A stretch of 64,000 nucleotides of DNA from Pseudoxanthomonas daejeonensis (GTDB lineage: Bacteria > Pseudomonadota > Gammaproteobacteria > Xanthomonadales > Xanthomonadaceae): assembly GCF_010093205.1 (NCBI RefSeq), contig NZ_PDWN01000017.1, positions 1 to 64,000 on the forward strand, read 5' to 3'. The position numbers and the translations under genes were made by a program. The notes under the pieces are model-generated. The model had not been told where the DNA came from, ran no database searches, and saw only the letters and a list, made by a program, of their open reading frames with translations. This document shows positions 26,906 through 35,016 of the stretch, piece by piece. Within the stretch, counting starts at the first letter, position 1. Each line of letters begins with the position of its first letter.

Positions 26906-28420
26906 ATGTCGTATATAAAGCTCTTGTCGAACCTGGGCTTCGATAGCGATCCGTTCGCGAAGACCAATGCGGACGAAGAAGATCGCCTCGTGAGGTACTT
27001 CATCTCACCTCCGTTCTTTAACGCGGTCTATGGTGATCCCTCTAGCCCGAAATCTGCTGTGGTGTTTGCGCCGCGTGGCGGAGGCAAGACTGCGCTCAAG
27101 CGGCGCATAGAGATAGCGTCTTTGGAATCAAATTTTCTATGTGTGACCTACAACGATTTCAACGTCGCGGGTCTTAAGTTGGCGCAGATTGATGCTAACT
27201 ATCATCTGCGGAATATCGCTCGCCTCGTCCTCGTGGCTGTCATCACGGCTGCATCCAGTAGGGGGGCCGCACTGACGAATGGGCAGAAGCACATCCTCTT
27301 CCTTCTCACGAAGGAGCATCTGTCTGAGATTGACAGGACGACTCTCAACTCCGCGATCTCGTCGATCAAGAATTTTGGCGACAAAGCCAAGGAGGCGTGG
27401 AATATGCTCACAGGTCCGATCGGAGTTGTGATCAACGCCGTTCTTGCGAAGGTTGGGGTGGGGGCCGCCGAGATTAGGAGGTTTGAGGGGGAGGGCGGAA
27501 CGGTAGGTTCGTATCTAGATCAACTTAAAGCGCTTTACTCCATTTCGTCGTCTATTGGTTATCAGTCGATCTACGTTCTGATAGATAAAGTGGACGAGAC
27601 TGCGATAACAGGAAAGGCATCGAAATCCTATGAATTTATTGCGTCCATTGTTTCCGACCTTCAGCTGTTGGAATTGCCAGGGTTTGCCTTCAAGTTTTTC
27701 TTGTGGGATCTGTTGCTGGACGACTACAGGAAGCTAGCTAGGCCGGACAGGGTTAAGTACTACCAGCTTAAGTGGAGCGATGCTCAGTTGACGGCGATGC
27801 TTTCCGAGCGACTGAAAGCTTTCAGTTCGGATGCCATCACTTCCTTTGACGAAATTATCGAAGATTCGGGTAAAACCTCGGATCCAGATCAGGTTGTTTC
27901 GATGTTTGCGCAGGGATCCCCTCGCAAGATGATCAGGATATGCAAGGAAATTCTCGACCAGCAGAGTGAGCTTTCTTCAGCCGTATCTCAGATCTCGCAT
28001 GAGGCGTTTGTTGGCGGCATCGACAGTATTGCCGCAAGTCTTTCAACTGAAGAGTTCGATCCTCAACAGTTGCGCGATATGAAGCGAAATCGCCGCGTCG
28101 ACTTTACGATCAGGCATGTCTATCTGAACGTATTCAAGTTCACTCAGCAGGCGGGGATGAACAAGGTCAAATCCTGGGAGGATTCGGGCGCGGTCGAGTT
28201 CCTTGGCACCATCAAAGACACGCAGGGTGCGAAGGCGAGCAACCACTACGGAATTTCTAACTATCTTCTGGCCAAGCATGTTTGCGCAGATCTTCCTGTT
28301 TTCGATTTCATTGAGAGGAAGATTCGCCGGTGTCCAAAGTGTGAAGTTGTAGTAATGCGTGACTGGGATCTGTTGAATGAACACCTTTGCCAGTCTTGTC
28401 AGGCCGATGTACTGGCATAG
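26906..28420 (+). CDS. P-loop ATPase with C-terminal zinc finger, candidate defence NTPase
   Basis: A 504-aa protein, probably of the Sll1717-like P-loop ATPase group. It has an N-terminal LGFDSDPFAKTNADEED segment, Walker A APRGGGKT at residues 55-62, Walker B YVLIDKVDE with D227 and E231, and a KAP/STAND-like helical C-terminal part. A four-cysteine zinc finger closes it (C476/C479, C495/C498). No membrane helix is certain, though 148-166 is hydrophobic. Codon use is much less GC-rich than in neighbouring genes (25 of 60 bases G/C in 27601-27660), which indicates recent transfer. A role in phage defence is inference from family type and context; it could be any NTP-driven switch. Confidence 0.65.
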   Translation: MSYIKLLSNLGFDSDPFAKTNADEEDRLVRYFISPPFFNAVYGDPSSPKSAVVFAPRGGGKTALKRRIEIASLESNFLCVTYNDFNVAGLKLAQIDANYHLRNIARLVLVAVITAASSRGAALTNGQKHILFLLTKEHLSEIDRTTLNSAISSIKNFGDKAKEAWNMLTGPIGVVINAVLAKVGVGAAEIRRFEGEGGTVGSYLDQLKALYSISSSIGYQSIYVLIDKVDETAITGKASKSYEFIASIVSDLQLLELPGFAFKFFLWDLLLDDYRKLARPDRVKYYQLKWSDAQLTAMLSERLKAFSSDAITSFDEIIEDSGKTSDPDQVVSMFAQGSPRKMIRICKEILDQQSELSSAVSQISHEAFVGGIDSIAASLSTEEFDPQQLRDMKRNRRVDFTIRHVYLNVFKFTQQAGMNKVKSWEDSGAVEFLGTIKDTQGAKASNHYGISNYLLAKHVCADLPVFDFIERKIRRCPKCEVVVMRDWDLLNEHLCQSCQADVLA

Positions 28421-28428
28421 GAGGCGGA

Positions 28429-28450
28429 TAACGGGGTCAGGTTCACTTCT
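28429..28450 (+). repeat. 22-bp direct repeat, copy 1
   Basis: An exact match to 29043-29064, starting TAACGGGGTCAGG. A relative, GGGGTCTGAGTGCACTTCC, lies at 28468-28486 in the same orientation, and a third copy with 17 of 20 matches lies at 29901-29920. Each copy sits just past a gene's stop. These resemble REP-associated GGGGTCAGAGTKCACTT words common in proteobacteria. Confidence 0.8.
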
Positions 28451-28529
28451 TGCAGTTGGGGCAAGCAGGGGTCTGAGTGCACTTCCTGTTCTCCAGAGTT
28501 CAGCGTGACTGAGGCATTCCGAATTTCGC

Positions 28530-29045
28530 ATGGCGATTCATATCGATAGCGACGAGTACAAGGCCTGGCATGAAGTCGGTCACGCGACCGTCTGCTTGCA
28601 TCTGGGCGGTAATCTCCGTGGCATCGAATTCCTTGAGGGGGACGATCGGGGTTTCGCGGTTGCTCGCGGCTGCGACGTCGCGCCAGATAGAGAGCGGAGC
28701 GTCGCATGCGGCGGGTTCGCCGCCGAGGTCTACTTGCTACGAGCTGGTTGCGTCGAAGGGGTTGACCCGAATGCCCCCGAAGCGACTGCTGAAGTGAGTG
28801 CTCGTGTTTTCAGTAATGCTTGGAGGGATCAACAAGCCTTTTTCCGGCGCACTGTCACCGAAAACAACGACTTCACGAAGGAAGAGTGCGAGGAGTTCAT
28901 GCGCTACGCGACAGAGCGCGTCGCCCCAATTTTCGATATCTACTTCCCAAGAATGAAGCTCGTCGTGCGCGAGCTTCTTGCCGCGCGGAGGATCGATGGT
29001 GCGCGAGTGAGGGACATTCTTCAGATCGGCGTTTACCAGCGGTAA
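28530..29045 (+). CDS. Small HExxH zinc peptidase (M41-like), no ATPase domain
   Basis: A 171-aa protein whose N-terminus carries HEVGH at residues 14-18 in the context AWHEVGHATVCLHLGG, as in FtsH-type M41 peptidase domains. A GGFAAEVYLL segment near residue 62 resembles the M41 helix after the active site. There is no AAA domain or membrane helix. It follows the low-GC P-loop ATPase by 109 bp, and its TAA is part of the second 22-bp direct repeat, so the gene lies exactly between two repeat copies. It may be a stand-alone protease or the partner of the ATPase; both are inference. Confidence 0.65.
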   Translation: MAIHIDSDEYKAWHEVGHATVCLHLGGNLRGIEFLEGDDRGFAVARGCDVAPDRERSVACGGFAAEVYLLRAGCVEGVDPNAPEATAEVSARVFSNAWRDQQAFFRRTVTENNDFTKEECEEFMRYATERVAPIFDIYFPRMKLVVRELLAARRIDGARVRDILQIGVYQR

Positions 29046-29064
29046 CGGGGTCAGGTTCACTTCT
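29043..29064 (+). repeat. 22-bp direct repeat, copy 2
   Basis: Identical to 28429-28450. Its first three bases are the TAA stop codon of the M41-like peptidase. With copy 1 it brackets that gene as a cassette of about 614 bp. Confidence 0.8.
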
Positions 29065-29169
29065 GGACGTGAGGACAGGGACAGCACTATGCGGGCTTGG
29101 GCATATCTCTTCTTCGTCACGAATCCGCCTTCGGGAAATGAGCCTGGCCTGATAAGTCGCAATCGGTGG

Positions 29170-29877
29170 ATGGCGCGGATTGTCGTGGCGATGCTGGGCA
29201 TGGCGCTCACGCTGGTCGCGCATGCGACTCCTCTATTGCCTGCGGCGGGCGCTGCGCCGGAGAGCGATGTCCACGCTCGGACCGTGGTCTTCATCGGCCA
29301 GAAACTTTCCATCGAGCCGCTTCCGGATCCCTGCGCCGAGAAGGCCAAACAGACCGGCGTGCTGGACTGCATCTCCATGGACAGCCTGTACCGGGCGACC
29401 TACCGCGTGGTGCAACCGGTGGTCGGCGAAACAGTGGGCGAGGCGATGACGTTCTCGGTGGCCGACCACTACGGCTTTCCGTATTTCGCCCACTTCACCC
29501 ATGCGCTGCTGTTCGTGGAGGTCGGCAAGGACGGGGCCTGGCTGCACAAGTACCAGGCCATCCCGATGTTCCGCACTGCCGACGGCCAATGGGCCGCATG
29601 CGGTGACATGGACTATCGCAGCGACCAAAAGCCACTTGTCGCACAGGCGCGTCCGATGGCATTCGCCGAGCCGATGCTGACCGTCGGCACGCTGGACGCA
29701 GATGCGCGCGAGCGACTGGCCTCCCGATGGAAGCAGGCGCCCGATACCTATCGGGTAACCCGCGGGCAGCTGCATTGCCTGAAGGGTGTCCCGGTCGGGG
29801 AGGCCTACGAGATCGTGCGCCAGGGCGTCATGGACGCGCGCGAGGTGCCATTGCCGGCGTGGCCAGCGGGAACCTGA
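29170..29877 (+). CDS. Secreted hypothetical protein
   Basis: A 235-aa protein with a signal peptide (MARIVVAMLGMALTLVAHATP). I chose the ATG at 29170 because the upstream extension from 29089 breaks the signal peptide. The mature part has strands such as DVHARTVVFIGQKLSIE and RATYRVVQPVVGE, plus four cysteines (PDPCAEK, VLDCIS, WAACGD, LHCLKG) suited to periplasmic disulfides. I do not recognise the family. GC content is back to near-normal, so it may mark the edge of the transferred island. A diverged copy of the 22-bp repeat follows at 29901. Confidence 0.65.
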   Translation: MARIVVAMLGMALTLVAHATPLLPAAGAAPESDVHARTVVFIGQKLSIEPLPDPCAEKAKQTGVLDCISMDSLYRATYRVVQPVVGETVGEAMTFSVADHYGFPYFAHFTHALLFVEVGKDGAWLHKYQAIPMFRTADGQWAACGDMDYRSDQKPLVAQARPMAFAEPMLTVGTLDADARERLASRWKQAPDTYRVTRGQLHCLKGVPVGEAYEIVRQGVMDAREVPLPAWPAGT

Positions 29878-29900
29878 GGCTGTCGAATGCACCGACCATG

Positions 29901-29920
29901 ACGGGGTCGGGTTCACTCCC
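29901..29920 (+). repeat. Diverged copy of the GGGGTCAGG-type repeat
   Basis: ACGGGGTCGGGTTCACTCCC matches the two upstream copies at 17 of 20 positions, in the same orientation, 24 bp after a stop codon. Confidence 0.6.
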
Positions 29921-29970
29921 TGTCTGCGAAGCGGGTCGTTGAGTAGAGTGCGCGCGATAGGGAGAGCAGC

Positions 29971-30645
29971 ATGGACATGGAACACAGACCACCACTGACC
30001 TTCGCCGTCCTGGAAGCAAAGATCGAAGCATTGCCCGAGGGGCCGGTCTCGGCGCTCAACACGCCGCGTTGGGCCCGGCATCTCGCGTTGGCCGGCGTGG
30101 TCGGGATGATTGCCGCCTTCGTGCCTTCGCTTCTGGTGAAGTGGCTGCCGCCACAACCCTGGATGGTCTTGCTTGCCCAGGCAGGTCTCGTGGTGACGGT
30201 TGCAGGCTTCCTGCCCGGTTTACTGCGCAACCTGTGGGTGCTGGTACAGGATCTCCGCCACCATCGCGCCGGTTTGATCGCGCAGTTCGACCATGACGTT
30301 GACCAGTTCAAGGCTCTCGCGACTTGGCTTGCCGGCTACCCGCGCGAGACGCTGGAATCGAGCCTGCGCTATGCGCGCATGGGCCATGAGCGCCTGCATT
30401 CGCGCCTGGGCATGCTGTTGGGTGGAATCGACCGGCTCGGCTTGCTGCCCGTCCTGGTCTCCCTGTTCGTACTCCTGCGCAACTGGCAGGACCTGCTGCA
30501 CCTGCCGGGCTGGCTGGCGGTCCTGGGCCTGTTGGCCCCGTTCCTGTGGCTGATCGCCTGGCGCGGCGCCGAGTTCAGCCGTCGCCTCCAGCTGTATGCC
30601 TTCCTGCTCGACGAGGCGCTGCGGGCCGAGGGTGCGGCGGACTGA
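29971..30645 (+). CDS. Inner-membrane hypothetical protein
   Basis: A 224-aa protein with four predicted helices, two at about 37-57 and 64-90 and two at about 154-170 and 180-197. They are separated by a polar helical stretch (RHHRAGLIAQFDHDVDQFKALATWLAGYPRETLESSLRYARMG, in part). The ATG at 29971 follows AGGGAGAG by about five bases. I do not recognise a family. The middle segment could be a cytosolic coiled region. Confidence 0.7.
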   Translation: MDMEHRPPLTFAVLEAKIEALPEGPVSALNTPRWARHLALAGVVGMIAAFVPSLLVKWLPPQPWMVLLAQAGLVVTVAGFLPGLLRNLWVLVQDLRHHRAGLIAQFDHDVDQFKALATWLAGYPRETLESSLRYARMGHERLHSRLGMLLGGIDRLGLLPVLVSLFVLLRNWQDLLHLPGWLAVLGLLAPFLWLIAWRGAEFSRRLQLYAFLLDEALRAEGAAD

Positions 30646-30743
30646 TCGCAAAAGCGCAGGCCAGGCAAGTGGAGACGGACACGTTGATCGGGACCGGCGT
30701 CAGGGCGCACCTTCGGAGGCTGCAGTCGACAGGGATCGAAGCG

Positions 30744-31376
30744 ATGACCTACCGCAGGCGCGGCATGCAGGGATGGGTGGCACTGTTGTTCGCGCTGTTC
30801 GCAGCGCCCTTTGCGGTTGCGGCCGCCCAAGCGGCGACGCAGGAGGATGCGGCGCCCGCGGAGTTGCCCGGCCAGTTCCTCGCACATCCCCTGTTCGCCT
30901 CGTCCTATGCCTGCTCCGAGCACGCCTGGGGCGAGCTGCCCTACCTGGGCGACGACCTCGGGCAGGACTGCGTGCCGCAGGAGTTCGTCGACGAGGGCGG
31001 CCGGGCCTTCATGAAGTCCTACCGCACCGACGGGCTGGCCAATGTCGACTGGTTCGGCTGGAACCAGCCGGTGCTGTCGCCGTGCGACTGCACGGTGCTG
31101 AAGATCAGCCTCAATGCCGTCGACAACGTGCCGGGCGTGCTCGGCAAGCCGCCCGCGTCGCTGATCCTGCTCGAGGCGGCCGACGGAACGAAGGTCGTGC
31201 TGGCGCACATCCAGTCGCCGGGCGTGGAGGAAGGCCAGCGCGTGGCGGCCGGCGAGGCCATCGCCCGGGTCGGCAACAATGGCTATTCGCGCAACCCGCA
31301 CATCCATGTCGGCGCCTGGCTCGAGAAGAGGGCGCTGCAGATCCGCTGGGACCAGCGTCATATTCCCATTCTGTAG
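30744..31376 (+). CDS. Secreted M23-like protein with incomplete metal site
   Basis: A 210-aa protein with a signal peptide (hydrophobic part WVALLFALFAAPFAVAAAQA). It then has a lysostaphin/LytM-type fold signature: AHIQSPGVEEGQRVAAGEAIARVGNNGYSRNPHIHVG, of which only the HIH part matches a catalytic motif. The first zinc-ligand motif HxxxD, usual about 80 residues earlier, is replaced by WFGWN before PVLSPCDCTV. It is therefore probably a non-catalytic peptidoglycan- or partner-binding member, like EnvC. An alternative ATG at 30765 also gives a signal peptide. Confidence 0.7.
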   Translation: MTYRRRGMQGWVALLFALFAAPFAVAAAQAATQEDAAPAELPGQFLAHPLFASSYACSEHAWGELPYLGDDLGQDCVPQEFVDEGGRAFMKSYRTDGLANVDWFGWNQPVLSPCDCTVLKISLNAVDNVPGVLGKPPASLILLEAADGTKVVLAHIQSPGVEEGQRVAAGEAIARVGNNGYSRNPHIHVGAWLEKRALQIRWDQRHIPIL

Positions 31377-31488
31377 GAACGCAGCGCTGGCCCGGGCGGC
31401 GTGCATGTTCGCCAGGCACAGGCCGCTCCGCCAGAATGGCGACCCAACCCGATAGTCAGACAACCTCGACCACTGCGAAGGACGCACG

Positions 31489-31752
31489 ATGAAAGCTTTC
31501 TCCCGGGTCATGCTGGTGCTGATGGTGGTGTTCAGCGTCGTCCATGCGATCGACTTCATCGTCTATGGACAGAAGCTGCAGAGCGCACTGGCGTGCGTCG
31601 GCTTCGGCCTGATGGCCTACGGCGCGTGGCGTAATCCGTGGAACCAGGCGGTCGCCGCCGGCGCCGGGGTGCGCAACCGGACCGCCCAGGTGCTCAGCAC
31701 GATCGGCATCGTCCTGGTCCTGGTTTCGTTCGTGCTGCGGTACGTTGCCTAG
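31489..31752 (+). CDS. Small membrane protein
   Basis: An 87-aa protein with three hydrophobic stretches (about 6-26, 33-46 and 66-85). AAGGA lies six bases before the ATG. It is followed 49 bp later by another small membrane protein gene. Family not recognised. Confidence 0.6.
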   Translation: MKAFSRVMLVLMVVFSVVHAIDFIVYGQKLQSALACVGFGLMAYGAWRNPWNQAVAAGAGVRNRTAQVLSTIGIVLVLVSFVLRYVA

Positions 31753-31801
31753 GGACCCGCTGTCCAGCTGCCGCGAACGCGGCAGCCACCAAGGAGACGC
31801 C

Positions 31802-31981
31802 ATGTACTTCGTCGAGATCACCCTGTTCGTCGCTGGCCTGGTGCTGTTGTTCACCGGCTACCGCAAGAACCATCGCAACCTGCTGCTGTGCGCGGCGATC
31901 ACGCTGTTCCTGTCCGCCGGGCTTGGCTCGATGGTGGACGGATTCAGCGAGGGCTACCGGGAGTCGCGCGCGTCCCGCTGA
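31802..31981 (+). CDS. Small membrane protein, 59 aa
   Basis: A 59-aa protein with two hydrophobic helices (about 2-18 and 26-44) and a charged loop RKNHRN between them. AAGGAG at 31791-31796 lies five bases before the ATG at 31802, which supports translation and sets the start. A 63-bp tandem repeat begins 16 bp after its stop. Confidence 0.65.
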   Translation: MYFVEITLFVAGLVLLFTGYRKNHRNLLLCAAITLFLSAGLGSMVDGFSEGYRESRASR

Positions 31982-31997
31982 GCGCGGTGGCGTCGCC

Positions 31998-32249
31998 GCA
32001 GAAAACTTCTCCATCGCCGGAGCTTTTTTCCCGGACCGCCGAGCTCAGAACTCCGACGTCGATGAAAATTTCACCGACGCCGCAGCTTTTTGCTCCGGCC
32101 GCCGAGCTCCGGGCTCCGACGTTGATGAAATTTTGTCCGACGTCGGAGCTTTTTTCTCCGACCGCCGAGCCCGCAACTCCGACGATGGTGAAAATTTGTC
32201 CGACGCCCGAGCTTTTTGCTCCGCGTGTGAGGCAAAAAGCCCCGATTCT
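31998..32249. repeat. Tandem array of four 63-bp repeats
   Basis: Units lie at 31998, 32061, 32124 and 32187, each 63 bp. They share GATGAAAATTT-like starts, a GAGCTTTTTT core and a CCGCCGAG/CTCCGAC end, with many substitutions between units and a decayed fourth. Each carries a T5-T6 tract in a hairpin-like context (for example CCG-C-AGC-TTTTT-GCT-C-CGG). Because 63 is a multiple of three, every frame gives a false 21-aa protein repeat. No start or RBS supports translation. The array lies between convergent genes. Confidence 0.9.
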
Positions 32250-32326
32250 GTGGATAACCCGGGCGTGCGGGCCGTTCCACACGACGCCCGGGCAAGGTTC
32301 CACGAGTTCCGGAGAACGCGTCCCCT

Positions 32327-32908
32327 TTACCGCGCCGCCTGCAGCCGCAGGTCGATGCACTGGTAGTACAGGTCGTCGGCGTCCTCGGCGGACGGGTCGT
32401 ACGGCGACTTGGCCAGCTCGGTCATCACCTGGATGATCTGCAGCGTGCAGTTCTCGCATTCCACGTCCGGCAGTTTGACCTGCGCCGAGTAGCGCTTGCC
32501 GTGTGGGCTGTCGTCGTGCCGGCCGAAGTCGTCGACCAGGACGGTTTCGTTGTTGTAGAAATCGCCGTCGCCGCAGTTCGGTTCGCCTGCGGCGCAGGCG
32601 CGGCCGGCAGGAGCAATGCTCGCCGGATTGCGGAAGTCGTCGTGGCCATCGCGGTCGAAGGCGATGCGGTAATAGCCCGGATGCCCGACGTACTCGATCC
32701 ACGACACGTCGATCGTCTGGCCCGGCGCGTAGGCATGGACGTTCTCGCCGCGCTCGCTGTCCGGGCGGCCGCACGGTGCGTTCTTGATTTCGCCCGGCCC
32801 ATGGCGGGACACATGGGTATCGCCCATGTCCACGGCGAAGTGGGCATGGGCGCTGCCGGCGCACAGGCCGAACGCGACCAGCAGGCAGGCGGAAAGGCGC
32901 AGGTGCAT
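32327..32908 (-). CDS. LPMO-like secreted protein (SCE4755-type polysaccharide monooxygenase-like)
   Basis: A 193-aa secreted protein. The signal peptide ends AHA, leaving H23 as the first mature residue (HFAVDMGDTHVSRHG). This is the N-terminal histidine that forms the copper histidine brace in lytic polysaccharide monooxygenases. A second brace histidine could be in WIEYVGHPGYYR. Six cysteines in the mature part suggest disulfides (APCGRP, RACAAG, NCGDGD, ECENCT). It resembles the small SCE4755 family, whose activity is, as far as I know, not firmly shown. Chitin or peptidoglycan attack is inference; a GH20 hexosaminidase lies 7 kb away. Confidence 0.7.
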   Translation of the reverse strand: MHLRLSACLLVAFGLCAGSAHAHFAVDMGDTHVSRHGPGEIKNAPCGRPDSERGENVHAYAPGQTIDVSWIEYVGHPGYYRIAFDRDGHDDFRNPASIAPAGRACAAGEPNCGDGDFYNNETVLVDDFGRHDDSPHGKRYSAQVKLPDVECENCTLQIIQVMTELAKSPYDPSAEDADDLYYQCIDLRLQAAR

Positions 32909-33056
32909 GGACGGTTCCTTGGGTGGGGGTGCGATCCGGACATTACACAGCGGGCGACACGAGGGGAACGGGGCTGGCCATCCCCGGCGAGCAGGGAGCG
33001 GGGTGAACGGCAGGCCCGTCCGGGCTTTCGCCTGCGGACGGCCGTGCCGCGTGTCG

Positions 33057-34184
33057 TCACTCGGAGCGCACGCGCCCGGCCTGCTGCTGCGCCAGCGGCC
33101 TTGCCCGCTGCACCAGCGTCAGCAGCAGCTTGCCCGGCTCTTCGGCGAAGATCTCGTGGGCGGAGTTCTCGAACCACTCGAAGTGCTTGTACGGCGCGTC
33201 CACCGTGTCGAACCACTCGTGCGCGACGTAGGGATTGACGCTGCGGTCGTGGCGGCCGGCAAGCACGATCAGCGGGCAAGCGAGCCGGGTCTGCGCGCTC
33301 ATGTCCACGCCGATGACGTCGCTGAAGAGGAACTCCTGCGAGAACCCGTTGCCGTCGTACGCGCGCGCGGCTTCGTCGTCGGAGTACTCGGGCGAGAGGC
33401 GAACGGCGATGCCGTCGACCTGGCGTTCGCGGTAGGCCATGACGCCGCCGAAATGGTCCGACCAGCGCCGCTCCAGCGCGATGTCCGCCAGCGGGATCGC
33501 CGCGCCGGCCTGGGCATAGGGGGCGATGGATTCCAGGTCGGCGATGGCCTGCCGGTTCCCGGTCCGGCGTGCCTGTGCCAGCGCATGCGCGTACCCGCGC
33601 CGTTCGCTTTCCGGGCTGTCGATCGCCTGGCCCATGCCGATGTAGGCATGCAGCCACTCGGGGCGGCGCAGGGCGAACTGCAGCCCCACGTAGCTGCCCC
33701 ACGAGGTGCCCAGCAGGAAGACCTTCTCCTGCGCGAACTCGCTGCGCAGCCACGCGACCAGTTCCTCGGTGTCGTCGACGAAACGCCCCGGGGTCATGGT
33801 CGGGCCTACCGTGGCGGGGTCGTTGGCCAGGTGGGTCTTGCCGGCGCCGCGCTGGTCCCAGTGGACGACGGTGAAGTACTCCTCCAGCGGACGCGTGGCC
33901 CACCAGGCGATGCCGGACGTGGGGAAGCCCGGTCCGCCGTGGACGACCAGCAGCACCGGGTTGCCGCGGTCCTGGCCGCGGATGCTGACGAACTGGTCGA
34001 TGCCACCGACCGGCACGTACTCGTACCGCTCCACGCCTGCGGGCGCCACGATCCGCCGCAGTTCGCGGATGACCTCGACCGCCTCGGCGCGACTGGCCGG
34101 CCTGGCCGGTTCGGCGGCAGGCGCGAGCGCCGGCGCCAGCAGGGCGATGAGTGCAGCGGCGAGTGCGGCGTGGATCCGGGTCAT
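33057..34184 (-). CDS. Secreted alpha/beta hydrolase, S33 prolyl aminopeptidase family
   Basis: A 375-aa protein with a signal peptide (MTRIHAALAAALIALLAPALAPAAE). The alpha/beta-hydrolase core has oxyanion motif HGGPG at 82-86, HWDQRGAGKT, nucleophile elbow GTSWGS with S161, then acid D313 (AGRHDRSV) and H343 (NSAHEIF). HGGPG plus WDQRGAG is the S33 proline iminopeptidase signature, so release of N-terminal proline or small residues in the periplasm is likely. It is divergent from the FKBP gene with a 173-bp gap; no clear promoter was resolved there. Confidence 0.87.
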   Translation of the reverse strand: MTRIHAALAAALIALLAPALAPAAEPARPASRAEAVEVIRELRRIVAPAGVERYEYVPVGGIDQFVSIRGQDRGNPVLLVVHGGPGFPTSGIAWWATRPLEEYFTVVHWDQRGAGKTHLANDPATVGPTMTPGRFVDDTEELVAWLRSEFAQEKVFLLGTSWGSYVGLQFALRRPEWLHAYIGMGQAIDSPESERRGYAHALAQARRTGNRQAIADLESIAPYAQAGAAIPLADIALERRWSDHFGGVMAYRERQVDGIAVRLSPEYSDDEAARAYDGNGFSQEFLFSDVIGVDMSAQTRLACPLIVLAGRHDRSVNPYVAHEWFDTVDAPYKHFEWFENSAHEIFAEEPGKLLLTLVQRARPLAQQQAGRVRSE

Positions 34185-34357
34185 GGTGCGTTTCCTTCGG
34201 CGATCAACGGGTAAGGGGAGTGGGGAAAGGGTAAGCGGGAATGGTGTGAGACCAGGTGCAGGGCACCGTGTCGATGAGGTCCTGCACTCCCCGCGGGCCG
34301 TCCACGCTGCGCGCCGCTAGACTGGGCGCCCTTCCACGCATCCACGAGGATCCGCCC

Positions 34358-34711
34358 ATGGCTTTCACCACCACCGCTTCCGGCCTGCAGTACGAAGACA
34401 CCGTCGTGGGCACCGGCGCCGAAGCCGCGCCCGGCCGCAACGTCACCGTGCATTACACCGGCTGGCTCTACGAGGGCGGCGCGCAGGGCGCCAAATTCGA
34501 TTCCAGCAAGGACCGCGACGAGCCCTTCATCTTCCCGCTCGGCGGCGGCATGGTCATCAAGGGCTGGGACGAAGGCGTGCAGGGCATGAAGGTCGGCGGC
34601 ACCCGCGTGCTGGTGATCCCGTCCACCCTCGGTTACGGCGCACGCGGCGCCGGCGGCGTGATCCCGCCCAACGCCACGCTCAAGTTCGAAGTGGAGCTGC
34701 TGGGTACCTGA
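34358..34711 (+). CDS. FKBP-type peptidyl-prolyl cis-trans isomerase
   Basis: A 117-aa single-domain FKBP. Core residues are recognisable: [36 protein letters not shown] (in part), and the terminal [22 protein letters not shown]. The GVIPPNATL motif and aromatic pocket are intact, so active prolyl isomerase is expected. There is no signal peptide, so it acts in the cytosol. The ATG at 34358 gives [14 protein letters not shown]; upstream in-frame codons do not fit the family. Confidence 0.9.
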   Translation: MAFTTTASGLQYEDTVVGTGAEAAPGRNVTVHYTGWLYEGGAQGAKFDSSKDRDEPFIFPLGGGMVIKGWDEGVQGMKVGGTRVLVIPSTLGYGARGAGGVIPPNATLKFEVELLGT

Positions 34712-34724
34712 GGCCGTTCCCGCG

Positions 34725-34811
34725 ATGAGCCGGTCGTTCCACATCGACGTCAACGGCCAGTGCGTCGTCGACCGCTTCGTCGTGCCCTGGAAGATCGACT
34801 GCGGCACCTGA
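34725..34811 (+). CDS. Possible 28-aa ORF after the FKBP gene
   Basis: A 28-codon frame (MSRSFHIDVNGQ... ending WKIDCGT) starts 13 bp after the FKBP stop. It is hydrophilic with two cysteines and has no recognisable family. No good Shine-Dalgarno is visible. It could be a small protein or the decayed end of a lost gene. Confidence 0.25.
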   Translation: MSRSFHIDVNGQCVVDRFVVPWKIDCGT

Positions 34812-35016
34812 GCGGCACGGGATCGATTCGCATCGCAGCACAGGGCTGACCGGGGCCCGGCCGGGTCCCGGCAGCCAGCCGCGGAAGCGGGTACGCTCTG
34901 CCCGCCAGCCGCAGGTATCGAGGGGAACGACGATGCCCGCGTCCGGCGACAGGGATGCAGGGTGTTCGGGGTGCGACTTCCGGCGCGCGACCGCGCCATC
35001 GACCAGGAGCAACGCC

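Noticed and set aside
31944-32300. Proteins with 21-aa repeats across the 63-bp array
   Set aside because: Similar repeats appear in several frames on both strands, with no start, RBS or domain; best explained as tandem DNA repeats.
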